From contig DAITAC010000068.1 of NCBI GenBank assembly GCA_036824465.1, positions 1-23,426 on the forward strand: a stretch of DNA of 23,426 nt, in the 5' to 3' direction. The position numbers and the translations under genes were made by a program. Within the stretch, counting starts at the first letter, position 1. Each line of letters starts with the position of its first letter. Positions 1 through 7,616 of the stretch are shown here, piece after piece. This DNA comes from JAKOQB01 sp036824465. GTDB taxonomy: Bacteria; Pseudomonadota; Gammaproteobacteria; Burkholderiales; Burkholderiaceae_F. The notes under the pieces are model-generated. The model saw nothing but the letters and a program-made list of their open reading frames with translations. It did no database searches and was not told where the DNA came from.

Positions 1-1
1 C

Positions 2-418
2 TGTGATGGCTGCCACCGGGGCAGCTACACCACCTGGGCCAACGGCAAGTTCCACGCCTACTACACGGCATCCACAGGATGCAAAAGCTGCCACACCGGC
101 ACGTACCTGAATGCGACAGGCAAACCGACCAATCACATTCCCGAGGTTCAACTGCTCAATGGGGCGTCTATGGAGTGCAACGCCTGCCACACCAGCGTCA
201 CGGCGTGGACTTCGATGACAATGAATCACAACGGCAGCCAGGGTAACGGCGCCGGCTGGTGCAAAGCATGTCACCAGAGCGGCACCAGCTATCTCGGCAA
301 TATGCTGAAGATGCAGCTGAACCACCGCAACAGGACGCCGGCGCCGACCGACTGCTCGCAGTCGGGCTGCCATCGCCCGCTGGGCACCTATGGAACTCCC
401 TATAGGGCGTGGAACTAG
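2..418 (+). CDS. Multiheme c-type cytochrome, C-terminal part (5' end outside window)
   Basis: The frame is open from the window edge to the TAG at 416-418, giving 138 residues of a larger protein. Five haem-binding motifs are visible: CDGCH (2-16), CKSCH (80-94), CNACH (176-190), CKACH (260-274) and a variant C-x4-CH, CSQSGCH (353-373). Each is followed by another His in short FH or NH contexts (FHAYY, NHIP, MNHNG, LNHRN), as expected if most haems are bis-His ligated. The spacing is repeat-like, so the full protein may carry many more haems. Such proteins are exported and act as electron wires in the periplasm or at the outer surface. The next gene encodes an outer-membrane barrel. The signal peptide, total haem count and family cannot be judged from this fragment. 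Confidence 0.88.
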   Translation, partial: CDGCHRGSYTTWANGKFHAYYTASTGCKSCHTGTYLNATGKPTNHIPEVQLLNGASMECNACHTSVTAWTSMTMNHNGSQGNGAGWCKACHQSGTSYLGNMLKMQLNHRNRTPAPTDCSQSGCHRPLGTYGTPYRAWN

Positions 419-500
419 GGAGGGACTTGATGCGGGAACACGCGGTTTCACTCGCCACGCCTTGAGCGCCACCATCTAACCGAATAACAGAGCAAGAAGA

Positions 501-2984
501 ATGAAGATGCAAGTCAGAAGATTTGCGGTAGCGACCGCGTTGCTCATCGTCGCCGCCTGCGCGCGCGCTCAAGTCATCGATGCGATCGACGTTCGGCGCG
601 AAGGCGCGGACGCCGTCATCCAGGTGCGCTTCGCGACCGAGGTCCAGTTCCTGCGCGCGATCACGACGCGCTCCAACGACTTGCTCGTGATCTCGTACGC
701 GCTGGTGAGCGCATTTGATTCCCAACTGCGTTCGAGCGAGGGCCAACGCCTCGGTGCGCCTCAGGGACTGCCGATCCTTCGCATCGCTGACGAGGCCGAA
801 AGCGGCGAGCGCAACCGCCGCCTGGTACTGCGGTTTGCGGAGCCCACCAAGGCACGTGCGCGCGCGGGCGAGGGCAACCGGGCGATCGAAATCGTGCTTG
901 AGGGGCAAGGTGCCAAGGTTGAAGCGGCACACGGTTCCGCATTTCCGCTCGCCGAGCGAAATTTCGTCATCAACCTTCTGTCGTCGAGAGAGCCGAATCC
1001 GCAGATGACGCAGCCAGTGCCCTCGGCGCTGCAGAACTACGAGGTGTTTACCAGCCGGCGCGTCGTCGACGGCACGATGCGCTACGAAATCAATCTCGGC
1101 TACTTCGCGACCCGTGAACAGGCGGAGCAGGCGCTGCGCCGTCTTTCCGCGTTTCCGAAGGCCAACATCGTGGCGCTGCCGCCCGCAAGCGTTGCGGTGC
1201 CTTCGCCGGTACCTTCACCGCCTGCTGCCGCCCTGCCACCGACTGCGGTGACCGCTGAGCCCGCGACGGCCGCGCCTGCGGATGTCGACGGCAAGGCCAG
1301 CGCGCTGCTGGCGACGGCGAAGCAGGCGTTTGCAGCTCAGAACTATTCCGTTGCGCTGCAGACTCTGAACGAGTTGCTCAACCTGCCTTCGAACCAGAGC
1401 ACGCGTGAAGCGCAGGAACTGATTGGAATGACGCGCTTGCGCTCGGGCGATACCGCGCGCGCGCGCAGCGAGTTTGAGACCTACCTGAAGCTGTACCCGC
1501 AGGGTGAAGGCAGCGACCGCGTGCGGCGCGAGCTGGCAGCGCTGCCGCAACCGGTTCCGCAGCCCGTCGCGCGGGCCAGACCGGCGCGCGAGAAGGAAAC
1601 AATCGTCACCGGTTCAACCTCGATGTACTACTACGGCGGCAACGCACGCGTGCGCAGCCAGGAATTCCAGGACTCGCCGATCAGTGGTCTGCCGCAGGTC
1701 GCGGGGGATCCGTTGTTTTCGTCGGACCGGTCGCGCCAGATCTTCAACGACTTCGATCTGGGCTGGCGCCAGCGCGATGCGGACCAGGACATGAGGTTCG
1801 TGTTCCGCGATTCGTACACCACCGATCTCGAGCGCTCTGACAAGAGCAAGAACCGGCTGTCGGCACTGTATTTCGATTACAAATCCCTGGCCGATGGCTA
1901 TGGCTTCCGGCTTGGCCGTCAATCACCGCTGGGTGGCGGCGTGATGGGGCGGTTCGACGGCGTCACCGCGAACTACTTCATTCGGCCCAAGTTGAAGCTC
2001 GCAGGCGTGGCCGGAGTGCCGACGGACAAGTTTTTCGAATCAAACCGGAAATTCGGCGGCCTCTCCATCGATTCCGAAGGAATCCTGCCGAACCTCGGCG
2101 TCGGTTTCTACGGCATCCAGCAGATGATCGACAGCGAGATCGATCGTCGCGCGGTCGGCCTGGAAATGCGCTACTTCAAGAGTGGTGCATCGGTATTTTC
2201 GCAGTTCGACTATGACACCCTGATCAAGGGCCTGAACATCGCCACCGTGCAGGGCACGCTGATCATGGAGGACAACACCGTCTTCAATGCGCTGTACGAC
2301 CGGCGCGCCCTGACGATGCTTTCGCTCGGCAACGCGCTCACGTTTACCGACGCCTCAGGCATCTTGTTCCGGCGCATCGAGGACCGGCTCGCCACGACCA
2401 CGATCGAGGCGCTGCGCGAGCAGATCAAGCGCATCACGCCCGACATCACCCAGGCCCAGCTTGGCGTGACCAAACCGATGAGCAAGAACTGGCAAATTGG
2501 CGGCAGCGTGCAGCTGACCAGCATCGGCGCGATTCCGCCGGTGCCCGAGGTCGTCGGCTTCGAAACCGGTCGTCCCGCCTCGGGCAACGTCTATACCGCC
2601 AGTGCGCAGCTGATCGGTCTGAACCTCTATTCGGAGCGTGATACGCACGTGCTCTCGACCAGCCAGATCTCGAGCCCGAGCCTGAAGGGCACGCTGGTGT
2701 CGTACAACAACTCTTCCATCCTGTTCGAGACGTGGCAGTTCGAGCCCTCGCTGCAGTTCTACCGTGATCGCAATCCCGAGGGCGGGACCAGCGAGCGCTG
2801 GACCCCGGGGCTACGCATCACGTATCGCGGCTTCAGGCGCTGGGCGCTGGAATCCAACCTGACGTATGAACTGGGCAAGGCATCACGCGTCACGATCAAT
2901 CCGACCGATCCGACCAAGTCCACGACAACCGAGGACTCCACGAACCGCATCAACTATTCGCTCGGTGCGCGCTTCGAGTTCTGA
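501..2984 (+). CDS. Outer-membrane beta-barrel protein with SPOR-like and TPR regions
   Basis: This 827-residue protein starts with a signal peptide; cleavage after ARA at 21-23 is likely, although VAAC (17-20) could also be read as a lipobox. Residues 26-135 form a beta-rich region resembling AMIN-type periplasmic domains. Residues about 177-227 look SPOR-like (YEVFTSR, INLGYFATREQAEQAL). A Pro/Ala linker (228-262) is followed by TPR-type helices (263-348). From about 368 to the end the pattern is alternating amphipathic strands rich in aromatic residues, finishing in GARFEF with a terminal Phe, the usual signal for barrel assembly. It lies 82 bp after a multiheme cytochrome gene in the same direction, so it may house or anchor that cytochrome, as porin-cytochrome conduits do; this is inference. 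An alternative start at 507 cannot be excluded. I do not recognise a named family. Confidence 0.8.
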   Translation: MKMQVRRFAVATALLIVAACARAQVIDAIDVRREGADAVIQVRFATEVQFLRAITTRSNDLLVISYALVSAFDSQLRSSEGQRLGAPQGLPILRIADEAESGERNRRLVLRFAEPTKARARAGEGNRAIEIVLEGQGAKVEAAHGSAFPLAERNFVINLLSSREPNPQMTQPVPSALQNYEVFTSRRVVDGTMRYEINLGYFATREQAEQALRRLSAFPKANIVALPPASVAVPSPVPSPPAAALPPTAVTAEPATAAPADVDGKASALLATAKQAFAAQNYSVALQTLNELLNLPSNQSTREAQELIGMTRLRSGDTARARSEFETYLKLYPQGEGSDRVRRELAALPQPVPQPVARARPAREKETIVTGSTSMYYYGGNARVRSQEFQDSPISGLPQVAGDPLFSSDRSRQIFNDFDLGWRQRDADQDMRFVFRDSYTTDLERSDKSKNRLSALYFDYKSLADGYGFRLGRQSPLGGGVMGRFDGVTANYFIRPKLKLAGVAGVPTDKFFESNRKFGGLSIDSEGILPNLGVGFYGIQQMIDSEIDRRAVGLEMRYFKSGASVFSQFDYDTLIKGLNIATVQGTLIMEDNTVFNALYDRRALTMLSLGNALTFTDASGILFRRIEDRLATTTIEALREQIKRITPDITQAQLGVTKPMSKNWQIGGSVQLTSIGAIPPVPEVVGFETGRPASGNVYTASAQLIGLNLYSERDTHVLSTSQISSPSLKGTLVSYNNSSILFETWQFEPSLQFYRDRNPEGGTSERWTPGLRITYRGFRRWALESNLTYELGKASRVTINPTDPTKSTTTEDSTNRINYSLGARFEF

Positions 2985-2998
2985 AGCTGCCAGCCACA

Positions 2999-3052
2999 GC
3001 GATTGCAGTCGGCTGCCCGGCCGGCCGATTCTCTCGCAAGCGCTGCAATCGC
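2999..3052. repeat. Perfect 10-bp inverted repeat after the barrel gene
   Basis: GCGATTGCAG (2999-3008) and CTGCAATCGC (3043-3052) are exact inverse complements around a GC-rich 34-nt centre that can itself fold. The element begins 14 nt after the stop codon at 2984. No T-run follows, so it is not a classical intrinsic terminator. It may stabilise the mRNA end or separate the upstream pair from the next gene. Confidence 0.55.
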
Positions 3053-3193
3053 CCTGCACGAGTAACTGCTTTGACCCGGACTTGACCGGCGCGCGATATC
3101 GCAGGCACGTGCCGGTCTCGCCGTTACGATGCCGCAGGGCAGGCGGTGGCGACCGGGTCCGAGCCTCTACCAATTCCTTGAAAAGGACGCCCC

Positions 3194-4015
3194 ATGAACA
3201 CGGAACTGTCGACCTTGCGTCATCAGCTGCTGGAACTTGCCGATCGGAATCGAAATGGCGCGATCGACGACGAAGCCTACGAGCAGACGAAGAAGATGAT
3301 TGAAGGCAGGATCGTTGCCATCGTGCTGGAGAGCCGCGCGGCGGACGCGGCTGCGTCGACGAGACCGAGCCTGACATTGATGGCGGGACTGTCGATCGCG
3401 GCCGTCGCTGCGGCGGCTGCGGGCTATATGTGGCTCGGCACACGGACAGCATCGACCGCAGGACCGGCCGCGTCGGCCCCTGCCGTGTGGGCCGGCGCAC
3501 CGGCGTCTTCGACTGCCGGCGATGACAAGTCCGGCGGTCACGCGGTGAACACCGCGCAGATTTCAGCAATGGTCGACAGGCTTGCCGCCCGCCTGAAGGA
3601 GCAACCGGACAATGGCGACGGCTGGGCCATGCTGGCAAGATCCTATGCCGTCACGGGCCGGCATTCGGACGCCGTGCCGGCGTTCAGAAAGGCGGTGGCG
3701 CTGAAGAAGGACGACCCGGTTCTGTTGGCAGACTATGCGGATGCGCTTGCCGTCACCCAGGACCGCAGGTTCGCCGGCGAGCCGCTGGCGCTGGTGGAGC
3801 AGGCGCTCCGGCTCGACCCGAACAACGTGAAGGCGCTGTCGCTGGCCGGCAGCGCGGCGTTCGAGCGCAAGGACTTTGCTGGCGCGATCCAGCACTGGGA
3901 ACGGCTCGTGGGCCTGGTGCCGCCTGACAGCCCCTTTCTACAGCGGGCGAAGGACGGGATCGCCGAGGCGCGTGAACTGTCAGGCAAAAAGACCCGCAAC
4001 CCCAGCGGCAAGTGA
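3194..4015 (+). CDS. CcmI/NrfG-like TPR protein of cytochrome c maturation (short N-terminus)
   Basis: This 273-residue protein opens with a short charged segment like the loop of CcmI (LRHQLLELADRNRNGAIDDEAYEQ), then has one membrane segment (about 59-81) and a periplasmic TPR region (about 117-260). Its TPR part is clearly related to the second CcmI-like protein at 7617-8444: both share YADAL, AGEP, KALxLAGSAA and a final DSP stretch. The first membrane helix of standard CcmI is missing, which makes it closer in layout to NrfG. CcmI and NrfG hold apocytochrome for the haem lyase, and NrfG with NrfE and NrfF is needed for the CXXCK haem of NrfA. An octaheme reductase with CXXCK lies two genes downstream, so a role in its maturation is a good inference. 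The start is supported by AAGGA upstream of the ATG. Confidence 0.8.
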   Translation: MNTELSTLRHQLLELADRNRNGAIDDEAYEQTKKMIEGRIVAIVLESRAADAAASTRPSLTLMAGLSIAAVAAAAAGYMWLGTRTASTAGPAASAPAVWAGAPASSTAGDDKSGGHAVNTAQISAMVDRLAARLKEQPDNGDGWAMLARSYAVTGRHSDAVPAFRKAVALKKDDPVLLADYADALAVTQDRRFAGEPLALVEQALRLDPNNVKALSLAGSAAFERKDFAGAIQHWERLVGLVPPDSPFLQRAKDGIAEARELSGKKTRNPSGK

Positions 4016-4307
4016 CGTTGCTGGCGGCGTCGGTACGATCGGTCTCGCCGCATCATCTCGCGGGCCTGAGAGAGCGCTTGATGACAGCATGTTGATGTCA
4101 TCCGCTGCGTGGCTGTCTGCGCACAAGCAAGTGATCATTGCCGCGTGCATGAGCAAGTCACGCCATGCGGCGGCGCAGCCCGATAATCTCGGCGGCGTCA
4201 GTCAACGATCGGCGCAGCGTGCACCCAGCGTGTGAAGATCGAGGTTCGCGAAATCGGCGGCAGATGAATTCGGCGGTTCGGTCAGAGAACTGACTTCCCG
4301 GAAAGCA
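4016..4307. other. Intergenic stretch without a convincing gene
   Basis: These 292 bp separate the CcmI-like gene from the ferredoxin-flavoprotein gene. I see no convincing coding frame. A 7-bp inverted repeat, GATGACA (4080-4086) and TGTCATC (4096-4102), is the only clear structure. The end carries a GGAAA ribosome-binding stretch for the next gene. The spacing leaves room for a separate promoter, but I could not identify one. Confidence 0.5.
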
Positions 4308-5594
4308 ATGAAGTACCTCCTTCTCTACGCAGCGCTGCTGCTGATCGTCATGCTGCTCTACATCGGGCGCAGGCGCCGCGTTCAGCGCGCGCATGCGACG
4401 GAGTTGCAGCAGGCGATCGAAGGGGGCATGGCCGAGCCGCCGTCCCTGCATCCGGTGATCGACCCGGTGCTGTGCCTGGGTTCTTCGTCATGTGTGCGAG
4501 CGTGCCCGGAAGAAGCGCTGGGCATCGTCAACGGCAAGGCGGTACTGAAGAATGCGGCAGCCTGCATCGGCCATGGCGCCTGCGCGGCCGCCTGCCCGGT
4601 TGAGGCGATCACGCTGGTGTTCGGCACCGAACGACGCGGCATCGACATTCCGTATGTGAAGCCGGATTTCGAAACCAACGTGCCCGGCATCTTCATCGCC
4701 GGCGAACTTGGCGGCATGGGACTGATCCGCAAGGCGGCCGAGCAGGGCAAGCAGGCGATTGCGACCATCGCGCGACGCGGGCGCAGTGACATGGACTATG
4801 ACGTCGTGATCATCGGTGCCGGGCCGGCGGGAATCGCCGGTGGACTGGCGGCGATTGAGAAGAAAATGCGCTACGCACTGCTGGAGCAGGAGGAAAGCCT
4901 TGGTGGTGCCGTTTACCACTATCCGCGCAACAAGATCGCGATGACGGCGCCGCTGGATCTGCCGCTGATCGGCAAGGTGAGGTTCAGCGAGGTGAGCAAG
5001 GAGAAGCTGCTGGAGTTCTGGCACGGCGTGATCCACCATACCCGGCTGCGCGTGCGCGTAGGCGAACAGATGGAGCGGATCGAGCGCAGCGACGATGGCT
5101 TCGTTGTATCGACGCAGCATCGCAGCTACCGCTGCGGGGCCGTGCTGCTCGCGATCGGCCGCCGCGGCACGCCGCGCAAGCTCGAAGTGCCCGGCGAAGA
5201 GCTGAGCAAGGTCGTTTATCGACTGATCGATCCGGAACAGTACCGCGACCAGCACGTACTCGTGGTCGGCGGTGGCGATTCGGCGGTCGAGGCGGCATTA
5301 GCCTGCGCGGAGCATTCACCGCATGTCGCGCTGTCCTATCGCGGCGCTGCCTTCAGCCGCATCAAGCAGAAAACCCGCCAGGCGCTGGACAGCGGGTTCG
5401 CCGATGGCCGGCTCAAGCTGCTGCTGAATTCAAACGTGCAGGCGATCGAAAGCGACAGCGTCGTACTCGATGTGAACGGCAGCAAGCTGCGCCTGCGTAA
5501 CGAGGCCGTGATCGTGAGCGCCGGCGGCGTTCTGCCGTTCGATCTGCTGAAGTCGATTGGTATCGATTTCGAGACCAAGCACGGCACGACCTGA
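4308..5594 (+). CDS. Membrane-anchored ferredoxin / FAD-NAD(P) oxidoreductase, circularly permuted flavin domain
   Basis: The 428 residues contain, in order: a membrane helix (about 3-19) followed by GRRRR, which places the rest in the cytoplasm; a two-cluster ferredoxin-like domain with Cys56, Cys62, Cys66, Pro67 and Cys86, Cys92, Cys96, Pro97; a segment NVPGIFIAGELGGMG (124-138) that normally lies near the C-terminus of thioredoxin-reductase-type flavoproteins; then the FAD Rossmann start VVIIGAGPAG (166-175) and the NAD(P) motif VVGGGDSA (319-326). In both iron-sulfur motifs the second of the four usual Cys is replaced (Ser59, His89). There is no CxxC redox pair in the NAD(P) domain, so it is more like YpdA-type or ferredoxin-linked reductases than true thioredoxin reductase. 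It lies 216 bp upstream of the octaheme reductase and may feed electrons or reductant to the cytochrome system; the true partner is unknown. Confidence 0.85.
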   Translation: MKYLLLYAALLLIVMLLYIGRRRRVQRAHATELQQAIEGGMAEPPSLHPVIDPVLCLGSSSCVRACPEEALGIVNGKAVLKNAAACIGHGACAAACPVEAITLVFGTERRGIDIPYVKPDFETNVPGIFIAGELGGMGLIRKAAEQGKQAIATIARRGRSDMDYDVVIIGAGPAGIAGGLAAIEKKMRYALLEQEESLGGAVYHYPRNKIAMTAPLDLPLIGKVRFSEVSKEKLLEFWHGVIHHTRLRVRVGEQMERIERSDDGFVVSTQHRSYRCGAVLLAIGRRGTPRKLEVPGEELSKVVYRLIDPEQYRDQHVLVVGGGDSAVEAALACAEHSPHVALSYRGAAFSRIKQKTRQALDSGFADGRLKLLLNSNVQAIESDSVVLDVNGSKLRLRNEAVIVSAGGVLPFDLLKSIGIDFETKHGTT

Positions 5595-5656
5595 GCTTCT
5601 GCCTATTGACCTATTGATCGACGCCGGCTTCCCTCACTCGGCCCGGACCCTGCTGT

Positions 5657-5669
5657 AACGGTTACCGTT
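5657..5669. promoter_or_regulatory. 13-bp palindrome upstream of the octaheme reductase
   Basis: AACGGTTACCGTT is a perfect palindrome around a central T. It lies 141 bp before the reductase ATG and 40 bp upstream of an FNR-like box. It could bind a dimeric regulator. No specific regulator is recognised. Confidence 0.35.
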
Positions 5670-5708
5670 TCACTACCACTTCGGGGATAGCGGCTCGCGT
5701 CCTGCGCG

Positions 5709-5722
5709 TTGACGTTCATCAA
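5709..5722. promoter_or_regulatory. FNR/DNR-type box upstream of the octaheme reductase
   Basis: TTGACGTTCATCAA differs by one base from the FNR/DNR/Crp-family consensus TTGAT-N4-ATCAA. It is flanked by CG on both sides, which extends the symmetry (CGTTGA and TCAACG). The centre lies about 95 bp before the reductase start, which would allow a transcript starting near 5757. Control by oxygen or nitric oxide fits a respiratory nitrite reductase. I found no strong -10 element, so the call rests on the box and its position. Confidence 0.5.
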
Positions 5723-5810
5723 CGGCTTGCGCGGCGATGCCGGGACACTTGATCCCAAAGCGCGCGGCGACGCGCTTATCGGCTAACCACCACTTCGAGA
5801 GGGAAGACAC

Positions 5811-7517
5811 ATGTTCCGCATCAGCGATATCGCACTGCGTGCCGCGGCGGCGGTCGCGGCGCTGGCCTTTCTCGCGCTCGCGGCTCAACCTGCCCTGGCA
5901 CAAGCGAAGAAGGCGCAGGCCAAGCCGGCCGCGGTCAAGTTCGATTCAGGTCCTTGCATGCTGTGCCACACGCCGATCAAGAACTTCCACGATGAGGGCA
6001 AACACAAAGGCGTGGCGTGCACTTCGTGTCACAGCGGCGTCGAGCAGCACCTGACGGATCAGAAGCAGCGGCCGGTCACGCTGACCGATCCTGCGGTGTG
6101 CGGCGGCTGCCACAAACCGCAGTTCGAGACGATGTACAAGCTGAACTTCGAGAAGACCGCACGCTTCGAGAAATCACAGTTGACCGGGCCGTCGCCGAAT
6201 CCGGCGTGGGACAAGCTGATGACGCCGCACGGCTTCACGCGCGAGCACAACCTGCCGCGTTCGCATGCGTTTGCGCTGTATGACCAGTTCGTGGTCGACC
6301 GCGCATTCGGCGGCCGCTTCGAGAACAAGGACGGCTGGCGGGGACTCGCACAACCGGGCGGCAACTTCAAGCTGCAGGACATATTGAAAGACGCCGAACC
6401 GTCGAGCGGCGACCAGAAAGCGTTCAAGCCCGGCACGGCGACGGCGGCCAATCCCGTGTGCCTGTCGTGCAAGACGCAGGACCACATCCTCGACTGGGCG
6501 TACATGGGCGACCCGGCGCCCGGGGCGAAGTGGAGCCGCGCCTCGAAGGTGGTCGAGATGGCGAGAGCGGAGAACCATTCGCTGAACTGCTTCTTCTGCC
6601 ACGACCCGCACAGCGCGAAGCCGCGCGTCGTGCGTGATGCGCTGATCCAGGCCTTGACGCGGCCCGAGAAGGACACGCTGTGGCACAACGATCCGCGCGG
6701 CGCCAAGATTGATGTCAAAGACATGGGCGTGCGCGGTTTCACGCGCAAGATCGCGATCCTGTCGCGCTACGACACCAACCTGCAGTGCGGGCAGTGCCAC
6801 GTCGAATACAACTGCAATCCCGGCACGGACCCGAAGACGGGGCAGGCGATCACGATGGCCGATCAGCGCACCAACATCTTTCCGTTCCAGAAGGTCGACC
6901 AGATCAAGAGGTTCTATGACGACCGCAACTTCCGCGACTTCAGGCACGGCATCACCGGCGCGCTGTTGTGGAAAGCGCAGCATCCGGACGTCGAAGTCTT
7001 CTATGGCAGCAAACACCAGCAGGCAGGTGTCGAGTGCTCGCAATGCCATATGCCAAAGGTCAAGGATGCGAAGACCGGCAAGACCTTCACTTCGCACTGG
7101 CAGACCACGCCGAAGAACTACATCAAGGAAACATGCCTCACCTGCCACAGCGAGTGGAAGGCGCAACAGGCGACTTACGTGATCGATGCGATGAAGGCGC
7201 GCTTCAACGGCAAGCTGCGCAAGGCCGAGTTCTGGCTGACGCGGATGATCGACAAGTTCGAGGAAGCAAAAAGTCTCGGTGTGGAAGATTCGGTGCTCGC
7301 CCAGGTGCGCGGCAAGCACGACGAAGCGCACATCAACTGGGAATTCTGGACCGCCGCCAACGGTGCGTACTTCCATAATCTTGACGAGGCGACCAACTCA
7401 CTTGCCAAGTCGATGACGATCTCGCAGGAGGGCATCAAGCTGCTTGACGATGCGATGGCGGGCAAGCGCAAGGCGGGCACGGTGGTGGCGGCACCGGCGG
7501 CGTCCGCGTCCAAGTAA
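5811..7517 (+). CDS. Octaheme nitrite reductase (ammonia-forming, TvNiR/ONR family)
   Basis: The 568-residue protein has a signal peptide (cleavage near ALA28-30) and eight haem sites: CMLCH 49-53, CTSCH 70-74, CGGCH 97-101, CLSCK 217-221, CFFCH 260-264, CGQCH 326-330, CSQCH 409-413 and CLTCH 442-446. The single CXXCK, fourth in order, marks the catalytic haem with Lys221 as ligand, as in NrfA and octaheme nitrite reductases. Tyr333-Asn-Cys335 directly after haem 6 matches the Tyr-x-Cys pair that is covalently linked in the Thioalkalivibrio enzyme. Arg164 and His391 fall where the other active-site residues are expected. The helical C-terminus (about 470-545) is NrfA-like. The reaction would be six-electron reduction of nitrite to ammonium in the periplasm. 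No NrfH-type quinol dehydrogenase is in the window, so the electron donor is open. The ATG is preceded by GAGAGGGAAG. Confidence 0.93.
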   Translation: MFRISDIALRAAAAVAALAFLALAAQPALAQAKKAQAKPAAVKFDSGPCMLCHTPIKNFHDEGKHKGVACTSCHSGVEQHLTDQKQRPVTLTDPAVCGGCHKPQFETMYKLNFEKTARFEKSQLTGPSPNPAWDKLMTPHGFTREHNLPRSHAFALYDQFVVDRAFGGRFENKDGWRGLAQPGGNFKLQDILKDAEPSSGDQKAFKPGTATAANPVCLSCKTQDHILDWAYMGDPAPGAKWSRASKVVEMARAENHSLNCFFCHDPHSAKPRVVRDALIQALTRPEKDTLWHNDPRGAKIDVKDMGVRGFTRKIAILSRYDTNLQCGQCHVEYNCNPGTDPKTGQAITMADQRTNIFPFQKVDQIKRFYDDRNFRDFRHGITGALLWKAQHPDVEVFYGSKHQQAGVECSQCHMPKVKDAKTGKTFTSHWQTTPKNYIKETCLTCHSEWKAQQATYVIDAMKARFNGKLRKAEFWLTRMIDKFEEAKSLGVEDSVLAQVRGKHDEAHINWEFWTAANGAYFHNLDEATNSLAKSMTISQEGIKLLDDAMAGKRKAGTVVAAPAASASK

Positions 7518-7518
7518 C

Positions 7519-7548
7519 GATATTCCGGACGCCATGCGCCGGAATATC
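7519..7548. repeat. Stop-adjacent hairpin, copy 1 (after the octaheme reductase)
   Basis: GATATTCCGG (7519-7528) pairs with CCGGAATATC (7539-7548). After a bulged A at 7529, CGC (7530-7532) pairs with GCG (7536-7538) around a 3-nt loop. It starts one base after the TAA of the reductase. No U-run follows. A second hairpin with the same ATTCCGG-A-CGC core sits directly after amtB at 23348-23384. Confidence 0.75.
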
Positions 7549-7616
7549 TGCACGCGTTCAAGACGACGTCTGACGACGCGGGTCAACGCGCGCGTTGCGC
7601 GGCGAGGGCGAAGGTC

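Noticed and set aside
198..932. Long minus-strand open frame opposite the cytochrome and barrel genes
   Set aside because: It lacks recognisable domains and lies antisense to two well-supported genes; long antisense frames are expected at this GC content.
4308..5594. Thioredoxin reductase
   Set aside because: There is no CxxC in the NAD(P) domain, and a ferredoxin domain and membrane anchor are present.
6174..7376. 400-codon minus-strand frame opposite the octaheme reductase
   Set aside because: The plus strand carries eight haem motifs in the correct order; the antisense product has no domain I recognise.
5811..7517. Hydroxylamine oxidoreductase or tetrathionate reductase as identity of the octaheme protein
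   Set aside because: The fourth haem is CXXCK and Tyr-x-Cys follows haem 6, which points to the octaheme nitrite reductase family.
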